Shown: positions 47,275 to 60,127, numbered from the stretch's first letter. The stretch: 64,000 nt of DNA from Polyangiaceae bacterium (GCA_013214025.1 JABSRN010000080.1:62001-126000), one strand, 5' to 3'. The notes: generated by a model not told the origin, from the letters alone. Made by a program: numbers and translations.

Positions 47275-48765
47275 TTAGCTTTCCGAGGTCAGCGCGCCGA
47301 CGTCGCTTTGCAGCGCTTTCACAGCACGGTCGATCCGAGAGCGGATGGCGGCGTGTTGACCGCCGATTCCGGTGACCAGGAACGAGAACGCGATGCCCTG
47401 CTGCGAGCCCGGGCGCAGTACATAGCCGCTGAGTGCGATCGCTCGGTTGAGCGTGCCGGTTTTCGCCCGGACCTGCCCGCTGGATCGGGACGCTGGGAAG
47501 CGCGAACGCAATGTGCCGTCGACACCTGCCACCGAGAGCTGGGCCGTGAATTCAGGGGAGATCCGCGCGTCGTTGTGGGCGTGGCGTAAGACGGTTGTGA
47601 TGCAGTGGGCGCTCAGTCGGTTGGTGTCGAAAAGGCCGGAGCCGTTCTTGATGATGATTCCGGAATGCCATGCCCCGATATCTCGCAACCATAGCTCGAT
47701 GGCGCGGGCCCCATCGCTGCTTCGGGCGGGCACCGTACCTGTTTCCGCGCCCAGAACCTTGAAGAAGGTCTCCGCATAAAAATTGTCGCTGCGTTTTCCT
47801 AGCTCCTTGACGAGTTCGCCCAGCCGGGCCGATTCCACATAGCTGAGTCGCCCTTTGACGTTGGCGCCGCCGAGCACCGGAACGCCGTGCACTGGCACGC
47901 CGCGCTCCTCCAAAAGTTGCTTCAGTACAAAGCCGGCGTACAGTCGCGGGTCGGACACACGTTTCTTGAAACGAACGCGTCCGATGCCTCGCGCGATGTG
48001 TCCGCTGAGGGTCGAGCGCAGATGGATGTGCGGGTGCAGGGACCACAACACGCGCTGCCCAGAGCCTGCGGCCCGGGTTTGTACACTCCCGTCGGAGCGC
48101 ACGAAGCCTTTCGGTGCATACCAGCTGCGCGCAGCCTTGCCGGTTTCACCTGGGGCGACGTTGAGCGTGATGGTGTTGCGCTCCAGCGCGACGGCACTGA
48201 TCGGGGCACGGAACGCAGCCCATTCCTTCGGTTGCTGGTCGAATCCGGGGGGAATGAATTCCGCGTCGAAGCGGCTTTGGTCTACCAATATTGCGTCCAC
48301 ATGTTTTACGCCCCGATCGGCAAGGGCGCTGGCCAATCGCCAGAGCTCGGCGACTCGCAGGGAGGGGTCACCATGACCGCGCAACACGAGCTGTTCGATC
48401 TTGTCGCCGCGCCGCGTGCCGTACAAGCCGGTGCGAAAGCGATAGGATGGCCCCAGTTTCGCCAGCACAGCAGCCGCGGTCAGAACCTTCATATTGGAGG
48501 CAGGATTGAGCGCGACTTTCTCGCTGTAGCTGCCGCGGCTGGCTCCGCTGCTCAGCTCGACTGCGTTAGCGCTGAGTTGCCCGCCGTTCGCTCGGACCCA
48601 CGCACCGAGTGCGTGAATGGCGCGCTGTCCGGCACTGGGGCGTGCGGCGCCAACCTGGGCGCCAGCCGGTGCAGGCGCGGGAGGCGCGCCCAGGGCCGTC
48701 GTTGGGAGAGAAATCCCCAGCAGTCCGATCCAGACCGCGGCGGGGAGAGATTTCGAGGAGAGCAT
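47275..48765 (-). CDS. dacB: D-alanyl-D-alanine carboxypeptidase/endopeptidase, PBP4 (DacB) type
   Basis: A 496-residue periplasmic peptidase of the S13 family that trims or cleaves cross-links in peptidoglycan. A signal peptide is at the N terminus (AAVWIGLLGISLPTTALGAP). Active-site motifs are SxxK at Ser90-Lys93 (NPASNMKVL), SxN in KRSDNFYAE, and KTG in RAKTGTLNRAIALSGYV near residue 436. The length and the large insertion between SxxK and SxN are typical of PBP4. It converges on the acyl-CoA ligase gene with only one base between the stops, and diverges from the peptide-binding lipoprotein, 50 bases away. Confidence 0.93.
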   Translation of the reverse strand: MLSSKSLPAAVWIGLLGISLPTTALGAPPAPAPAGAQVGAARPSAGQRAIHALGAWVRANGGQLSANAVELSSGASRGSYSEKVALNPASNMKVLTAAAVLAKLGPSYRFRTGLYGTRRGDKIEQLVLRGHGDPSLRVAELWRLASALADRGVKHVDAILVDQSRFDAEFIPPGFDQQPKEWAAFRAPISAVALERNTITLNVAPGETGKAARSWYAPKGFVRSDGSVQTRAAGSGQRVLWSLHPHIHLRSTLSGHIARGIGRVRFKKRVSDPRLYAGFVLKQLLEERGVPVHGVPVLGGANVKGRLSYVESARLGELVKELGKRSDNFYAETFFKVLGAETGTVPARSSDGARAIELWLRDIGAWHSGIIIKNGSGLFDTNRLSAHCITTVLRHAHNDARISPEFTAQLSVAGVDGTLRSRFPASRSSGQVRAKTGTLNRAIALSGYVLRPGSQQGIAFSFLVTGIGGQHAAIRSRIDRAVKALQSDVGALTSES

Positions 48766-48815
48766 GGTGGGAGCTTAGCCTGTCCCGTCGAACTGAGTTA
48801 ATAGAGATCCGTAAC

Positions 48816-50357
48816 ATGCCCGCCCCGCCCGTACCGAGCCGAAATCGCCCAACGCGCAGCGGTGGCCCGTTCTGGCGAGGCTGCGTCGCCCTGCTGCTTG
48901 GGCTGGGGAGCCCGGCGTGTGACGGCGCCGATGGCGGCGCGGACCGCCCGTTGGAAATGGTGATCCCGAACGATATCACGAGCGCTGATCCGAGATTTAC
49001 CATCCGGGGATATGACGTAAAGCTAAGCCGTCTGGTGCACGCTGGTCTCGTAGGCCTCCACCCGAGCACTCTGGAGCCAGTGCCGTTGGTGGCCAAATCT
49101 TGGCAGGCACCGGACGAGCGCACCCTGGTGATGCAACTACGCCCCGGGCTGCGTTTTCACAGCGGCGCCAAATTGGAGCCCGAAGATGTCTGCGCCACCA
49201 TCCGGGCGCTCCAGGAGCCCAGCTTGGGCAGTCCTCACCGGGCGGTGGTGCGATCCATTGGTAGCTGTCAGCCCGAACCCCCGCTTGGCTTACGCATTGT
49301 GCTCATGGAGGCCCGGGCGACACTGTTGACGGATCTCGAAGTGCCCATATTGCGCCGCGACCAGGCCGCCATCCTTCCGGAACGGCTCAGCGCGCCCCTC
49401 GACGGGCTCGGTCCCTATCGCATCGGAAAGATGTCCCCCGGGGAAGTCCAGTTGGAACCGTCCGGCAATGGGCCGCTTCCCAAGCCCGCCCGTCGACTGG
49501 TGGTGCGAACTGTGCATGACGCCAATGCTCGGGCGCTGCGGTTGCTCGTGGGCAAGAGCGACATCGCTCCCAATGCTATCTCCCCGGTCCTTCTGCCGTC
49601 GCTGGTGGGTCGCGACGGCCTGGAGGTGACGTCGAGGCCGGGGGCGAACGTTAGCTACCTGCTGCTCCAAAATGAGCGCCCGCCGCTGGATCGTCTGGAG
49701 GTGCGCCGTGCGTTGTCCGCCGCTATCGATCGGCGCAGCATCACCCGCTACCTGTTCGCCGATATGGCGCAGCCTGCCGCGGGTATCTTCCCCGCGGAAC
49801 ACTGGGCGGCACCCGATTCCCTGGTAGTGCCCCAGTTCTCTCCCGATCAGGCCCGATCAGTGCTCTCCGGGCTGCCGGAATTGACACTTTACACGAGTAC
49901 GGATCGGGCTCGTGTGACGGTCGCGCGGGCGATGGCGCAGATGTTGGAGGATGCTGGCGCCACAGTGCGGGTGGTGCCACTGGATCTCGGCGTCTTGCTG
50001 CACCGAGTGGATACCGGCGAGTATGAGCTAGCGAGCTTGCAGTTTCCGGAGCTGACCGAGCCGAATATTCTGAAATGGTTCTTCCACCCCAGCGGCGTGC
50101 CGGGAGAGGGGGGGGAGGGGAAAAACCGCGCCCGCTATCGGTCAACCGTGGTGGGTCGGCTGCTCGATCAGGCCTCAGAAGTGAGCGATCGGCGGCAGAG
50201 ACAGCAGGCTTACTTTCAAGTCGCTCAAGAGATGGCTCAGGATCTGCCAGTGATTCCGCTTTGGCACGAGGACCAGGTGGCCGTGGTCTCGAAGCGGGCC
50301 AAAGGCTTCCGGCTCAGCGCCGAGGGACGTTGGCTCGCCGTCGCAGCACTGCCCTGA
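48816..50357 (+). CDS. Solute-binding lipoprotein of family 5 (oligopeptide-type)
   Basis: A 513-residue lipoprotein from ATG 48816; the frame upstream runs antisense through dacB and is discarded. Signal and lipobox: GCVALLLGLGSPAC. The SBP_bac_5 fold is shown by LEMVIPNDITSADPRFTIRGYDVKLSRLVHAGLVGL, LRPGLRFHSGAKLEPEDVCATI, LDGLGPYRIGKMSPGEVQLEPS, LEVRRALSAAIDRRSITRYLF and ILKWFFHPSG. Such proteins deliver peptides, nickel or other solutes to ABC importers; no permease or ATPase genes are adjacent, so it is an orphan here. The divergent placement next to a PBP4 peptidase makes muropeptide binding an attractive guess, but this is unproven. Confidence 0.85.
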   Translation: MPAPPVPSRNRPTRSGGPFWRGCVALLLGLGSPACDGADGGADRPLEMVIPNDITSADPRFTIRGYDVKLSRLVHAGLVGLHPSTLEPVPLVAKSWQAPDERTLVMQLRPGLRFHSGAKLEPEDVCATIRALQEPSLGSPHRAVVRSIGSCQPEPPLGLRIVLMEARATLLTDLEVPILRRDQAAILPERLSAPLDGLGPYRIGKMSPGEVQLEPSGNGPLPKPARRLVVRTVHDANARALRLLVGKSDIAPNAISPVLLPSLVGRDGLEVTSRPGANVSYLLLQNERPPLDRLEVRRALSAAIDRRSITRYLFADMAQPAAGIFPAEHWAAPDSLVVPQFSPDQARSVLSGLPELTLYTSTDRARVTVARAMAQMLEDAGATVRVVPLDLGVLLHRVDTGEYELASLQFPELTEPNILKWFFHPSGVPGEGGEGKNRARYRSTVVGRLLDQASEVSDRRQRQQAYFQVAQEMAQDLPVIPLWHEDQVAVVSKRAKGFRLSAEGRWLAVAALP

Positions 50358-50445
50358 ACGGTCCCACCATCACCGATCCCCGGTTTTATTCGCGAACTAG
50401 TCTGCCCCTTGCCTTCCGGGCACAAACAAGCACAAACCCGCGGCC

Positions 50446-51030
50446 GTGTTGTCCCCCCCTCATCGCGTCGCCTTGTGCCGAACAACCCAAGCGGGAATTC
50501 TGGCGCTGGCCGTGCTGGCCGGTCTACCCGGCACGGCCATGGCTGACGAGCCAACGATGCCAGAATCTGACTTCGATCCGTCGAAGTATCCGGAGTCCGG
50601 TGTCCGCTGGACCACTGTGGGTGCCGGTGCTGCCTTAACGGTGGGCTGGTACGGCGTCGGCTACGGCGTTTCGGAGTTGTGGAGCGACGCTCCCGGCGCC
50701 GACGATCTCAAGATGCCCGTAATCGGGCCCTGGCAGGCTCTAGGGCAGTCTGGCTGCTCCGAATCCGAAGGCAGCGACTGCATTTTCATGCCGGTTCTCC
50801 GAGGGGTGTTTCACGTTCTCAGTGGTATCGGGCAGGCCGGTGGCATCTTGGTCATGCTTGAGGGAGCGTTCCTCCCTTCCGCGCCGGCTGAGGCCGCAAC
50901 TATTGCGGGTGGGACAAGGTCCTCCACGGCTGACCCCTCGAGCGATTCGGCCGCGGCATCTTTTTCAATCGCTCCGAGTGCCGTAGTCACCGACCATGGC
51001 TTGTCTCTCGGGCTTATCGGCGCGTTTTGA
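50446..51030 (+). CDS. Exported protein of unknown function
   Basis: A 194-residue protein with GTG start at 50446. A signal peptide is present (GILALAVLAGLPGTAMADEP). The mature part has two hydrophobic segments: VRWTTVGAGAALTVGWYGVGYGVSELW (about 46-70) and PVLRGVFHVLSGIGQAGGILVML (about 107-130), separated by KMPVIGPWQALGQSGCSESEGSDCIF with a Cys pair. It could therefore be a small two-helix inner-membrane protein. No named family is recognised. It sits 89 bases after the solute-binding lipoprotein and 94 bases before pyrG. Confidence 0.6.
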   Translation: MLSPPHRVALCRTTQAGILALAVLAGLPGTAMADEPTMPESDFDPSKYPESGVRWTTVGAGAALTVGWYGVGYGVSELWSDAPGADDLKMPVIGPWQALGQSGCSESEGSDCIFMPVLRGVFHVLSGIGQAGGILVMLEGAFLPSAPAEAATIAGGTRSSTADPSSDSAAASFSIAPSAVVTDHGLSLGLIGAF

Positions 51031-51049
51031 GCGTTATCATGGCAATTGA

Positions 51050-54203
<3,154 letters not shown>

Positions 54204-54207
<4 letters not shown>

Positions 54208-55169
54208 AGCGTCCCGCTTTTATCAGTAGACCCACGGCCATGAGGCTAATGAACTTGAGCTTTGGGGCGACTCACCGTGCACTGCTGGTGGCTGTTGCCT
54301 GTAGTGTCTTCACCACCGGCTGTCTGGAAAAGATGGGGCTGAATGCCTTTCTCGGAGCGACCCGAGATGGCTCCCACTCCCTGAACACCTTCCAAGATTT
54401 CGAGATCGCTCGAGAGGCGACCGCGGCTGGCTTGGGTCAGTTGGAGGGCATGCACAAGCTGGCGCCCTGGAACGAGGACGGACTCTTCATGTTGGCCCGC
54501 GGCTGGGCGACGAACTCTTATTTCTTCGCCGAGGACTCCTACGAAGAGGCAGTGGCCAAGGGTGACGCCCCCGCAGCGAACTACCACTTGCGAAGGGCTC
54601 GCGCGGGCTTCGTCCGCTCTTTGTACTTCGGGCAAGAACTGCTCAAGCGCTCCGACGACGGCTTTGATGCCGCGACCCAAGACGCAGGAGCCATGAGCGC
54701 CTGGTTGGACGACAACTTTGAGTCTGACGAAGATGCACTGCGGCTCTTGTGGGTAGGCTTTTCCTGGGTCGAGCACGCGCACGTATCCAAGGAGCTCAAG
54801 GATGTGCAAGCTCGCCTCTTCGTCGGTCTGGAGATGCTCAAGCGTTCCCTCGAAATCGATGAGAATCTTGAACACGGCATGGCTCACACCCTGCTCGGTG
54901 CCTATGGTTCCGATCTCGCGGAAAACGAGAAGCACTTTAAGCGCGCCCTTGAGCTCAATGACGGAGGCTTTCTCCCGACCAAGCTCAGCTACGCCACCAC
55001 ATTCTATTGCGCCAAGAGCGACAAGGCCGCCTACGAGAAGCTTCTTGGTGAGGTTCTGTCCGCAACAGATGCGATTCCGGCAGCACGTCTGCCAAACACC
55101 GTGGCCAAGCGCCGCGCCCGCCGTTACCTAGGCGCACCCGCCTTTCAGAAGAGCTGCGGCTTTAGCTGA
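54204..55169 (+). CDS. TatT-type TRAP transporter accessory lipoprotein
   Basis: A protein of up to 321 residues; TTG 54204 overlaps the previous stop (TTGA), with ATG 54240 as an alternative. The signal core LLVAVACSVFTTGC ends in a lipobox. The mature protein is a TPR-like helical solenoid. TatT-family blocks include ATAAGLGQLEGMHKLAPWNEDGLFMLARGWATNSYFFAED, RRARAGFVRSLYFGQELL and NLEHGMAHTLLGAYG. In Treponema pallidum, TatT (Tp0956) forms a pore-bearing oligomer that docks with the TRAP substrate-binding protein TatP. Here TRAP permease genes follow after 400 bases, but no TatP gene lies between. Confidence 0.88.
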
Positions 55170-55569
55170 GCTCCTCGGGAGCCTTGAGGCCCCTTGTGAA
55201 GCACGCTTCTTGTGAACGATGGTTTCAGGCAGCTCCCTTTTCTGACCATCACGGCTGACGCTAGCGACGAGCCCCACCCCGGTACAGGCGTCGGCGCCGT
55301 TGCGCTTCCGTCAAAGGGCAAAGCAGCTGAAATAACAACGCTTACGGAAGCGTGTATTGAGCTGAAGACCGTACGCGCATCCCAAGTTCTGACGAAGCCT
55401 CAGGCTCTAGAATTCGACAAAGCACAGTGACCGTATAATCCAGCAGCAAGACAACCCCTGGGGTCTTCAGCATGGGTCCGTGGGACCCCCGTGGGACGCC
55501 CGAAAAGAAGCATTTTACCGCGGATTAGTGGTGACGGCCGTGCCCCGTTTGGCATAACTTCGCGCCCAT
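55170..55569. other. 400-base gap between tatT and the TRAP small permease
   Basis: This is where the substrate-binding (P) gene would be expected; no such gene fits. A 72-codon frame at 55212-55430 shows no family features or signal peptide. A 9-bp inverted repeat (55303-55311 with 55344-55352, arm CGCTTCCGT) is present. The area 55450-55500 is GC-rich with GTGGGACC-type direct repeats. Confidence 0.45.
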
Positions 55570-56907
55570 ATGGCCGACAAAAAAGACGATTCGCCGGACG
55601 ACGAGAAGCCCCCGGAGTCAGACGCTCCCGCCTCGACGGACAGCGGTGACTCGACGGAATCCTCCGAGGACAATACCTCTGCGTCGGAAGAGTCCGCTTC
55701 GGCCGACGATTCTAAGCCTGAAAAAGTCAGCAAGCCGCTGGCTCGTCGCGCTTGGGGAGAGCCCTTAGTGCGTATCGATATTCATTGGACGAACTTCGAA
55801 ACCTGGCTCGCCGTAATCGTGATCACGGGCGAGGTCATCGCACTGACCTTGTGGATTGGTTTGCGAGGCATGTCGACCCCTGCCGAGAGCGCAAGTTACG
55901 CCGGTATCGTCTTCCGTGCTTTGTTCGGGGCCACGGTTCTCGGCACAGCAGCATTATTTGCGCTCCGCAACAAAAGCATTGTGGCTCAGCGAGTAGGCTC
56001 ACTCACCGGCGTGTTTCTGGGCGTGGCCTTAGCCAAGATGTGGATCGGCTTCGGAGTCGACTACACATCGAATCTTCTCAACTGGTTTCAGCAAGCATCG
56101 AGCTTGACCCTGTTCGGTGGTCTTCGCGGTGTCGGTACCCGATTGACATTGCTGTTAGCAATGCTGGGTGGCTCTCTGGCGACTGCCCGTGGCAAACACA
56201 TCACCATCGACCTAGTTACGCGCTACGTAAACGACACTCTGCGTCTCCCGATCGTGCTTGCAGGTTGGTTAGGCGCGTCGGTCATTTGTTTCGCCGGCTC
56301 CTGGGGTTTCTTCGATTACATCTCGATCGAGAACTTTGGCGCCAACCCCGATGCCAGCCCGACCGAAAAAGTCGTCAAGGTGGGCGAAGAGCTGGAAGAG
56401 CAATTCTTCATCGCCCGCAAGCAGGCCAATCTGGACTTCAAGAGCATCGTTCAGGTGGGCATCAAGGGCAAGAAATACTCCGACTGGCTCGGCGCTGAGG
56501 AGTGGAATCAGTACCTCGACGATGGCGGTTTCAAAGAGCGCTACGGTGCTGAAGCCATCGACCCTCTACGCCTCATGCCAGGCGAAACACGCGCTCCCAT
56601 CGTGGTGGTGCCGGGCCGAGGTGAGCCTCGAGGCGAGCTCATCAACGCCGCCAACTTGGTGTTCCCGATTGGACTGTTTATTATCGCGCTGCGCTTTTTG
56701 CTGCGGTCGCTGTTGGCCTTGAGCGGACACGTGAGCGTCGATCCTGAAGACTCCGGTGACTTCACGACAGATCTGAGTAAGGTGATCAAGAAGAAGGGCG
56801 AGGCTAAACTCAAAGCCGACGCCGAAGCGGAGGCAGCCGAAGCGGCGGCCGCGGAAGGCGAGGCTGCCACCAAATCGGATGAAGACTCGGAAGGAGGTGC
56901 GTCATGA
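55570..56907 (+). CDS. TRAP transporter small permease (DctQ-like), enlarged
   Basis: A 445-residue protein against about 160-200 for typical DctQ. It has an acidic Ser/Asp/Glu tail at residues 1-60. Helices are predicted by eye at 77-100, 107-131, 139-162, 188-205, 226-249 and 362-385. The motif GSLATARGKHITIDLV (200-215) is the conserved DctQ loop between its second and third canonical helices, so helices two and three here are extra. A hydrophilic insert of about 112 residues (250-361) lies before the last helix; by topology it should be periplasmic. The C terminus is Lys/Ala/Glu-rich. It overlaps the large permease start by four bases. Family call rests on the RGKHIxID motif and on the neighbouring DctM gene. 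Confidence 0.82.
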   Translation: MADKKDDSPDDEKPPESDAPASTDSGDSTESSEDNTSASEESASADDSKPEKVSKPLARRAWGEPLVRIDIHWTNFETWLAVIVITGEVIALTLWIGLRGMSTPAESASYAGIVFRALFGATVLGTAALFALRNKSIVAQRVGSLTGVFLGVALAKMWIGFGVDYTSNLLNWFQQASSLTLFGGLRGVGTRLTLLLAMLGGSLATARGKHITIDLVTRYVNDTLRLPIVLAGWLGASVICFAGSWGFFDYISIENFGANPDASPTEKVVKVGEELEEQFFIARKQANLDFKSIVQVGIKGKKYSDWLGAEEWNQYLDDGGFKERYGAEAIDPLRLMPGETRAPIVVVPGRGEPRGELINAANLVFPIGLFIIALRFLLRSLLALSGHVSVDPEDSGDFTTDLSKVIKKKGEAKLKADAEAEAAEAAAAEGEAATKSDEDSEGGAS

Positions 56908-58490
56908 CGATACTTCTCTTCGTACTCATCTTTGCGCTCATCGGGGCGCCGGTATTCGCCGTCATGGCGGGTACCACCCAGCTCGCTTGGCTGCTCCACG
57001 AGGACAAGGCCATGCAGTTCCTTCGTTTTCTGGCACCCGATGTGCTGGACGAGCGATTCGCTGGCTCCCCGATCCTCGTGACGGTGCCGCTGTTCACTTT
57101 CATCGGTTACATGATGGCGGAGTCCAAGACTCCCGACCGCATTGTTCGCGCGTCCAATGCCTTCTTCGGCTGGATGCCGGGTGGCTTGGCCATCGTCTGT
57201 ATTTTCTCAAGCGCGTTCTTTACGACGCTCACCGGCGGTAGCGCCGTCACCATCGTCGCTATCGGTGCGCTGTTGTACCCGGCGCTGATCAAGCGTGGTT
57301 ACCCGGCGGATTACTCCCTCGGTCTGGTCATGACTGGCGGCTCCCTGGGTCTGCTTCTGCCGCCCAGTGTCCCGATCCTGGTTTACTCGCTGGTTGCAGG
57401 CGTCGACTTTACGAAAGCCTTCAAGGCCGGCTTGGTTCCGGGCTTCATGGTGATCGGCCTGCTATCGATGCACGCCGTCTACGTTGGCATCAAGGCCAAG
57501 ATCCCGCGCAACAAGCCCAGTCTCAACGAGATGGTTGCGGCTTCCTGGCACATGAAGTGGGAGCTGGGTATTCCGGTGCTCATCCTCGGTGGTCTGTTCA
57601 CCGGTCTGACGGGCATCGACGAGAGTGCGGCGCTGGCATCGGCCTACGTGCTGATCGTCGAGGTCTACATCTACAAAGATCTGAAGCTCAGCGACATGAA
57701 GCGCATCGTGCGTGACTCCATGGCGCTAGCCGGAGCCATCGTGCTCATCATGGCCATGGCCATGGCGCTCACGAACTTCATCATCTCAGAGCAGATCCCG
57801 ACTCGGGTATTCGAGTGGGTGACCGCTCAGGGTGTGACCGAGACCTGGCAGTTTCTGCTGACCCTCAACGTGTTCCTGTACATCCAGGGCATGGTGATGG
57901 ACGGCTTCAGCGCCATTCTGGTGGCAGTCCCGCTGTTGATTCCCTTCGCAGCGCGCTTCGGGCTCTCACCGTTCCACTTGGCGATGATGTTTTTGCTGAA
58001 CCTCGAGATCGCGTATCTCAGCCCGCCCTTGGGTCAGAACTTGTTCGTGACGAGTTTCCGCTTCAATAAGCCGATGCTCCAGCTTTACAAGATTGCGATT
58101 CCGTTCATCGCCATTCTGCTCGTTGGATTGGTCTTGCTGATGACAATCCCGAAGCTCTCCACCGTGTTGGTGGAGCCCGACATCAGTTTGGCGAAGGCCC
58201 AGGCGGCTCGTTACAACGAGGCCCCCCGGGAAGCCTGGCTTATGGAATGTGTGCAAGAGGACAAGAACAACCCGCTGCCCTGCAAAGAAGCAGAGAAGCA
58301 GAAGTGGTGTGAAGTCCCGGATGATTGTGCACTCATTAAGACGCCGGGTGCCGACGTCGAAGACGAGCCGGATGACGACCCGCTAGGTGGCGACGACATG
58401 TTGGACGATCTCCTGAACGACGATGACGACGATGAGCCGGAAGGCTTGCCGACTGAGGACGACATGCTCAAGGAGCTAATGGAAGACTAG
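56904..58490 (+). CDS. dctM: TRAP transporter large permease (DctM)
   Basis: A 528-residue integral membrane protein with about eleven helices, the transporting subunit of a TRAP importer driven by an ion gradient. Conserved blocks include SPILVTVPLFTFIGYMM, SSAFFTTLTGGSAVTIVAIGALLYPAL, GLVMTGGSLGLLLPPSVPILVYSLVAGVDFTKAFKAGLVPG and AMMFLLNLEIAYLSPPLGQNLFVTSF. AAGGAGG lies six bases before the ATG, which overlaps the small permease stop. Residues 415-528 are an extra hydrophilic tail with four cysteines (C-x-C pattern within VQEDKNN, LPCKEA, KWCEV, DDCAL) and an acidic end; typical DctM stops near residue 430. Confidence 0.93.
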   Translation: MTILLFVLIFALIGAPVFAVMAGTTQLAWLLHEDKAMQFLRFLAPDVLDERFAGSPILVTVPLFTFIGYMMAESKTPDRIVRASNAFFGWMPGGLAIVCIFSSAFFTTLTGGSAVTIVAIGALLYPALIKRGYPADYSLGLVMTGGSLGLLLPPSVPILVYSLVAGVDFTKAFKAGLVPGFMVIGLLSMHAVYVGIKAKIPRNKPSLNEMVAASWHMKWELGIPVLILGGLFTGLTGIDESAALASAYVLIVEVYIYKDLKLSDMKRIVRDSMALAGAIVLIMAMAMALTNFIISEQIPTRVFEWVTAQGVTETWQFLLTLNVFLYIQGMVMDGFSAILVAVPLLIPFAARFGLSPFHLAMMFLLNLEIAYLSPPLGQNLFVTSFRFNKPMLQLYKIAIPFIAILLVGLVLLMTIPKLSTVLVEPDISLAKAQAARYNEAPREAWLMECVQEDKNNPLPCKEAEKQKWCEVPDDCALIKTPGADVEDEPDDDPLGGDDMLDDLLNDDDDDEPEGLPTEDDMLKELMED

Positions 58491-58530
58491 TCAGCCCGCG
58501 GCTGCATCCGCCGTGCGTTCAAACCGAGAT

Positions 58531-58565
58531 GGCCGAACCCGCGAGGGAACGGCCTTTTCGGTTTT
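58531..58565 (+). terminator. Rho-independent terminator of the pyrG-TRAP gene string
   Basis: GGCCG (58531-58535) pairs with CGGCC (58550-58554), and CCC pairs with GGG around a GCGA tetraloop of the GNRA type; TTTTCGGTTTT follows. It lies 40 bases after dctM and just before the convergent MATE gene. Confidence 0.85.
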
Positions 58566-58714
58566 GTGGGCAGAGTTGGCGCGGCCGAGCCGGTGATTCC
58601 TTTTGTTTGGAGCGTCGTCAGCACGATGGCTGGCGGCTGCTGGTCCGTTTGGCGTGGTGCTCGCCCCAGTGCCAAGGCCGTTCGGTGCTGATGTGGGTGG
58701 CGAAAGCTCCTGCT

Positions 58715-60127
58715 CTAGATCTTGATCCCGCTCCAGTCGCCCTGACGGAACTTCCAACTCATGACGGCGGCCAGCAGGGTGACGTAAATCATCGACGAGG
58801 TCCAGATCCCGACCAAGCCGTACTCAAGCGTGACACCCAGCAGCCAGGCCAGTGGCACCAGGCAGGCAAAGTGCAACAGCAGCTCGGTAATCATGACAAA
58901 CCGAGTGTTGCCGGCACCAAAAAGCGCTTGGGTGAGGATCATGCCCACCGCGATGAGCGGTGTGCAAACGCCCATGATGCGCATGGGAACGGTGGCGGCT
59001 GCGATTACGGCTTCACTCTTCGTGATGATTCCGAGCAGCTCTTCGGTGAAGAAAACGCCCTCGATGAGGCCCACCGCGCCGAAGATGAACAGCCCGAGAC
59101 GGACGGAGACCCAGCCGAAGCGGGATGCTTGCTCCGGTTTGCCCTCGCCGAGGGACTGGCTGACGAGGGTGGCCGTCGATGTTCCGAAGGCGAGACAAGC
59201 TGTGAAGGTCAACTTGAGCAGCCCCACAATCACCGAGGTGGCGGCACTATTGACGGGCTCTGCGTTGGGATCTCCATCCGCGACAAGGGCGTCCAGGTGG
59301 CTCACGATACCGGCGAAGAGCAGGAAGCCGCTCATCACGGCGATGGTGGCCACTGCGCTGGGAATCGACAGGCGTAATATGGCCGTGATGACGGGGCGAG
59401 AAAAGTTTCGCCATCGAAACGGTGAATACTGGCGGTAAGCGGGCTTGGCCGCCCACCACACCATGATGAACAACCCCACCCAGGTGGAGACAAATCCAGC
59501 CAGCCCCGCGCCGGCAATGCCCATCTCCGGGGCGCCCCATTTCCCGAATATTAACAACCAACAGAGGAGGACATTGATCACGTTCATGACCACGGACGCG
59601 GCCATGTGGACCACCGTGCGTCCGACGCCATCGAAGAACGATTTGAACGAGAAGGTGAGTGCCATAGACGCGATGCCGAGCAGGCGCCATTGCAGGTAGC
59701 TCTCGGCTGCCTCTCGCACGGCGGGAACTTGAATCATCGCGCTGAGGATGAACGGCAGCGATAGGTAGCTGGTGGCTGTAAACAGCACGCCGGCGATAGC
59801 CGAGAACACCCAGGAGTTGACCAACACCGTGCCGGCCGCGTGCACGTCACTTTCCGCTATTCTTCGGGCGGCGAGGGCTTGGGTGCCGACGCTGATAGCG
59901 CTCAAGGAGCCGCCGAAGAGCCATAGCAGCACCAAGGATGGCATCAATGCGGCCTGTGCGTTCGAAGCGTCCGGTTGCGGTAGGTAAGCGAAGAAAATGA
60001 TGTCGACTTCGTTCACGATGCTCTGACTGAGCATGGCGAGCACGGTCGGCAAGGCCAGCGTCAACACCGCGCGATAGGCGCGCTTCGAGTCGGTGCTGAG
60101 CTTGGGGGGAGGAAGAGGGCTAGCCAT
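58715..60127 (-). CDS. MATE-family efflux transporter
   Basis: A 470-residue inner-membrane exporter with about twelve helices, using Na+ or H+ to expel drugs or metabolites. ATG 60127 is chosen because the family N terminus (YRAVLTLALPTVLAMLSQSIVNEVDIIFF) follows after about 20 residues; the frame is open to 60187. Internal duplication of the two six-helix halves is apparent (SLPFILSAMIQVPAVREAAESYLQWRLLGIASMA versus LGIITKSEAVIAAATVPMRIMGVCTPLIAVGMI). Further family blocks are LWLFGGSLSAISVGTQALAARRIAE and FGTSTATLVSQSLGEGKPEQA. Substrate unknown. It converges on the TRAP operon. Confidence 0.92.
   Translation of the reverse strand: MASPLPPPKLSTDSKRAYRAVLTLALPTVLAMLSQSIVNEVDIIFFAYLPQPDASNAQAALMPSLVLLWLFGGSLSAISVGTQALAARRIAESDVHAAGTVLVNSWVFSAIAGVLFTATSYLSLPFILSAMIQVPAVREAAESYLQWRLLGIASMALTFSFKSFFDGVGRTVVHMAASVVMNVINVLLCWLLIFGKWGAPEMGIAGAGLAGFVSTWVGLFIMVWWAAKPAYRQYSPFRWRNFSRPVITAILRLSIPSAVATIAVMSGFLLFAGIVSHLDALVADGDPNAEPVNSAATSVIVGLLKLTFTACLAFGTSTATLVSQSLGEGKPEQASRFGWVSVRLGLFIFGAVGLIEGVFFTEELLGIITKSEAVIAAATVPMRIMGVCTPLIAVGMILTQALFGAGNTRFVMITELLLHFACLVPLAWLLGVTLEYGLVGIWTSSMIYVTLLAAVMSWKFRQGDWSGIKI

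Noticed and set aside
55212-55430. 72-codon frame in the tatT-TRAP gap considered as a remnant of the P subunit
   Set aside because: It lacks a signal peptide and any DctP motif, and it is too short.
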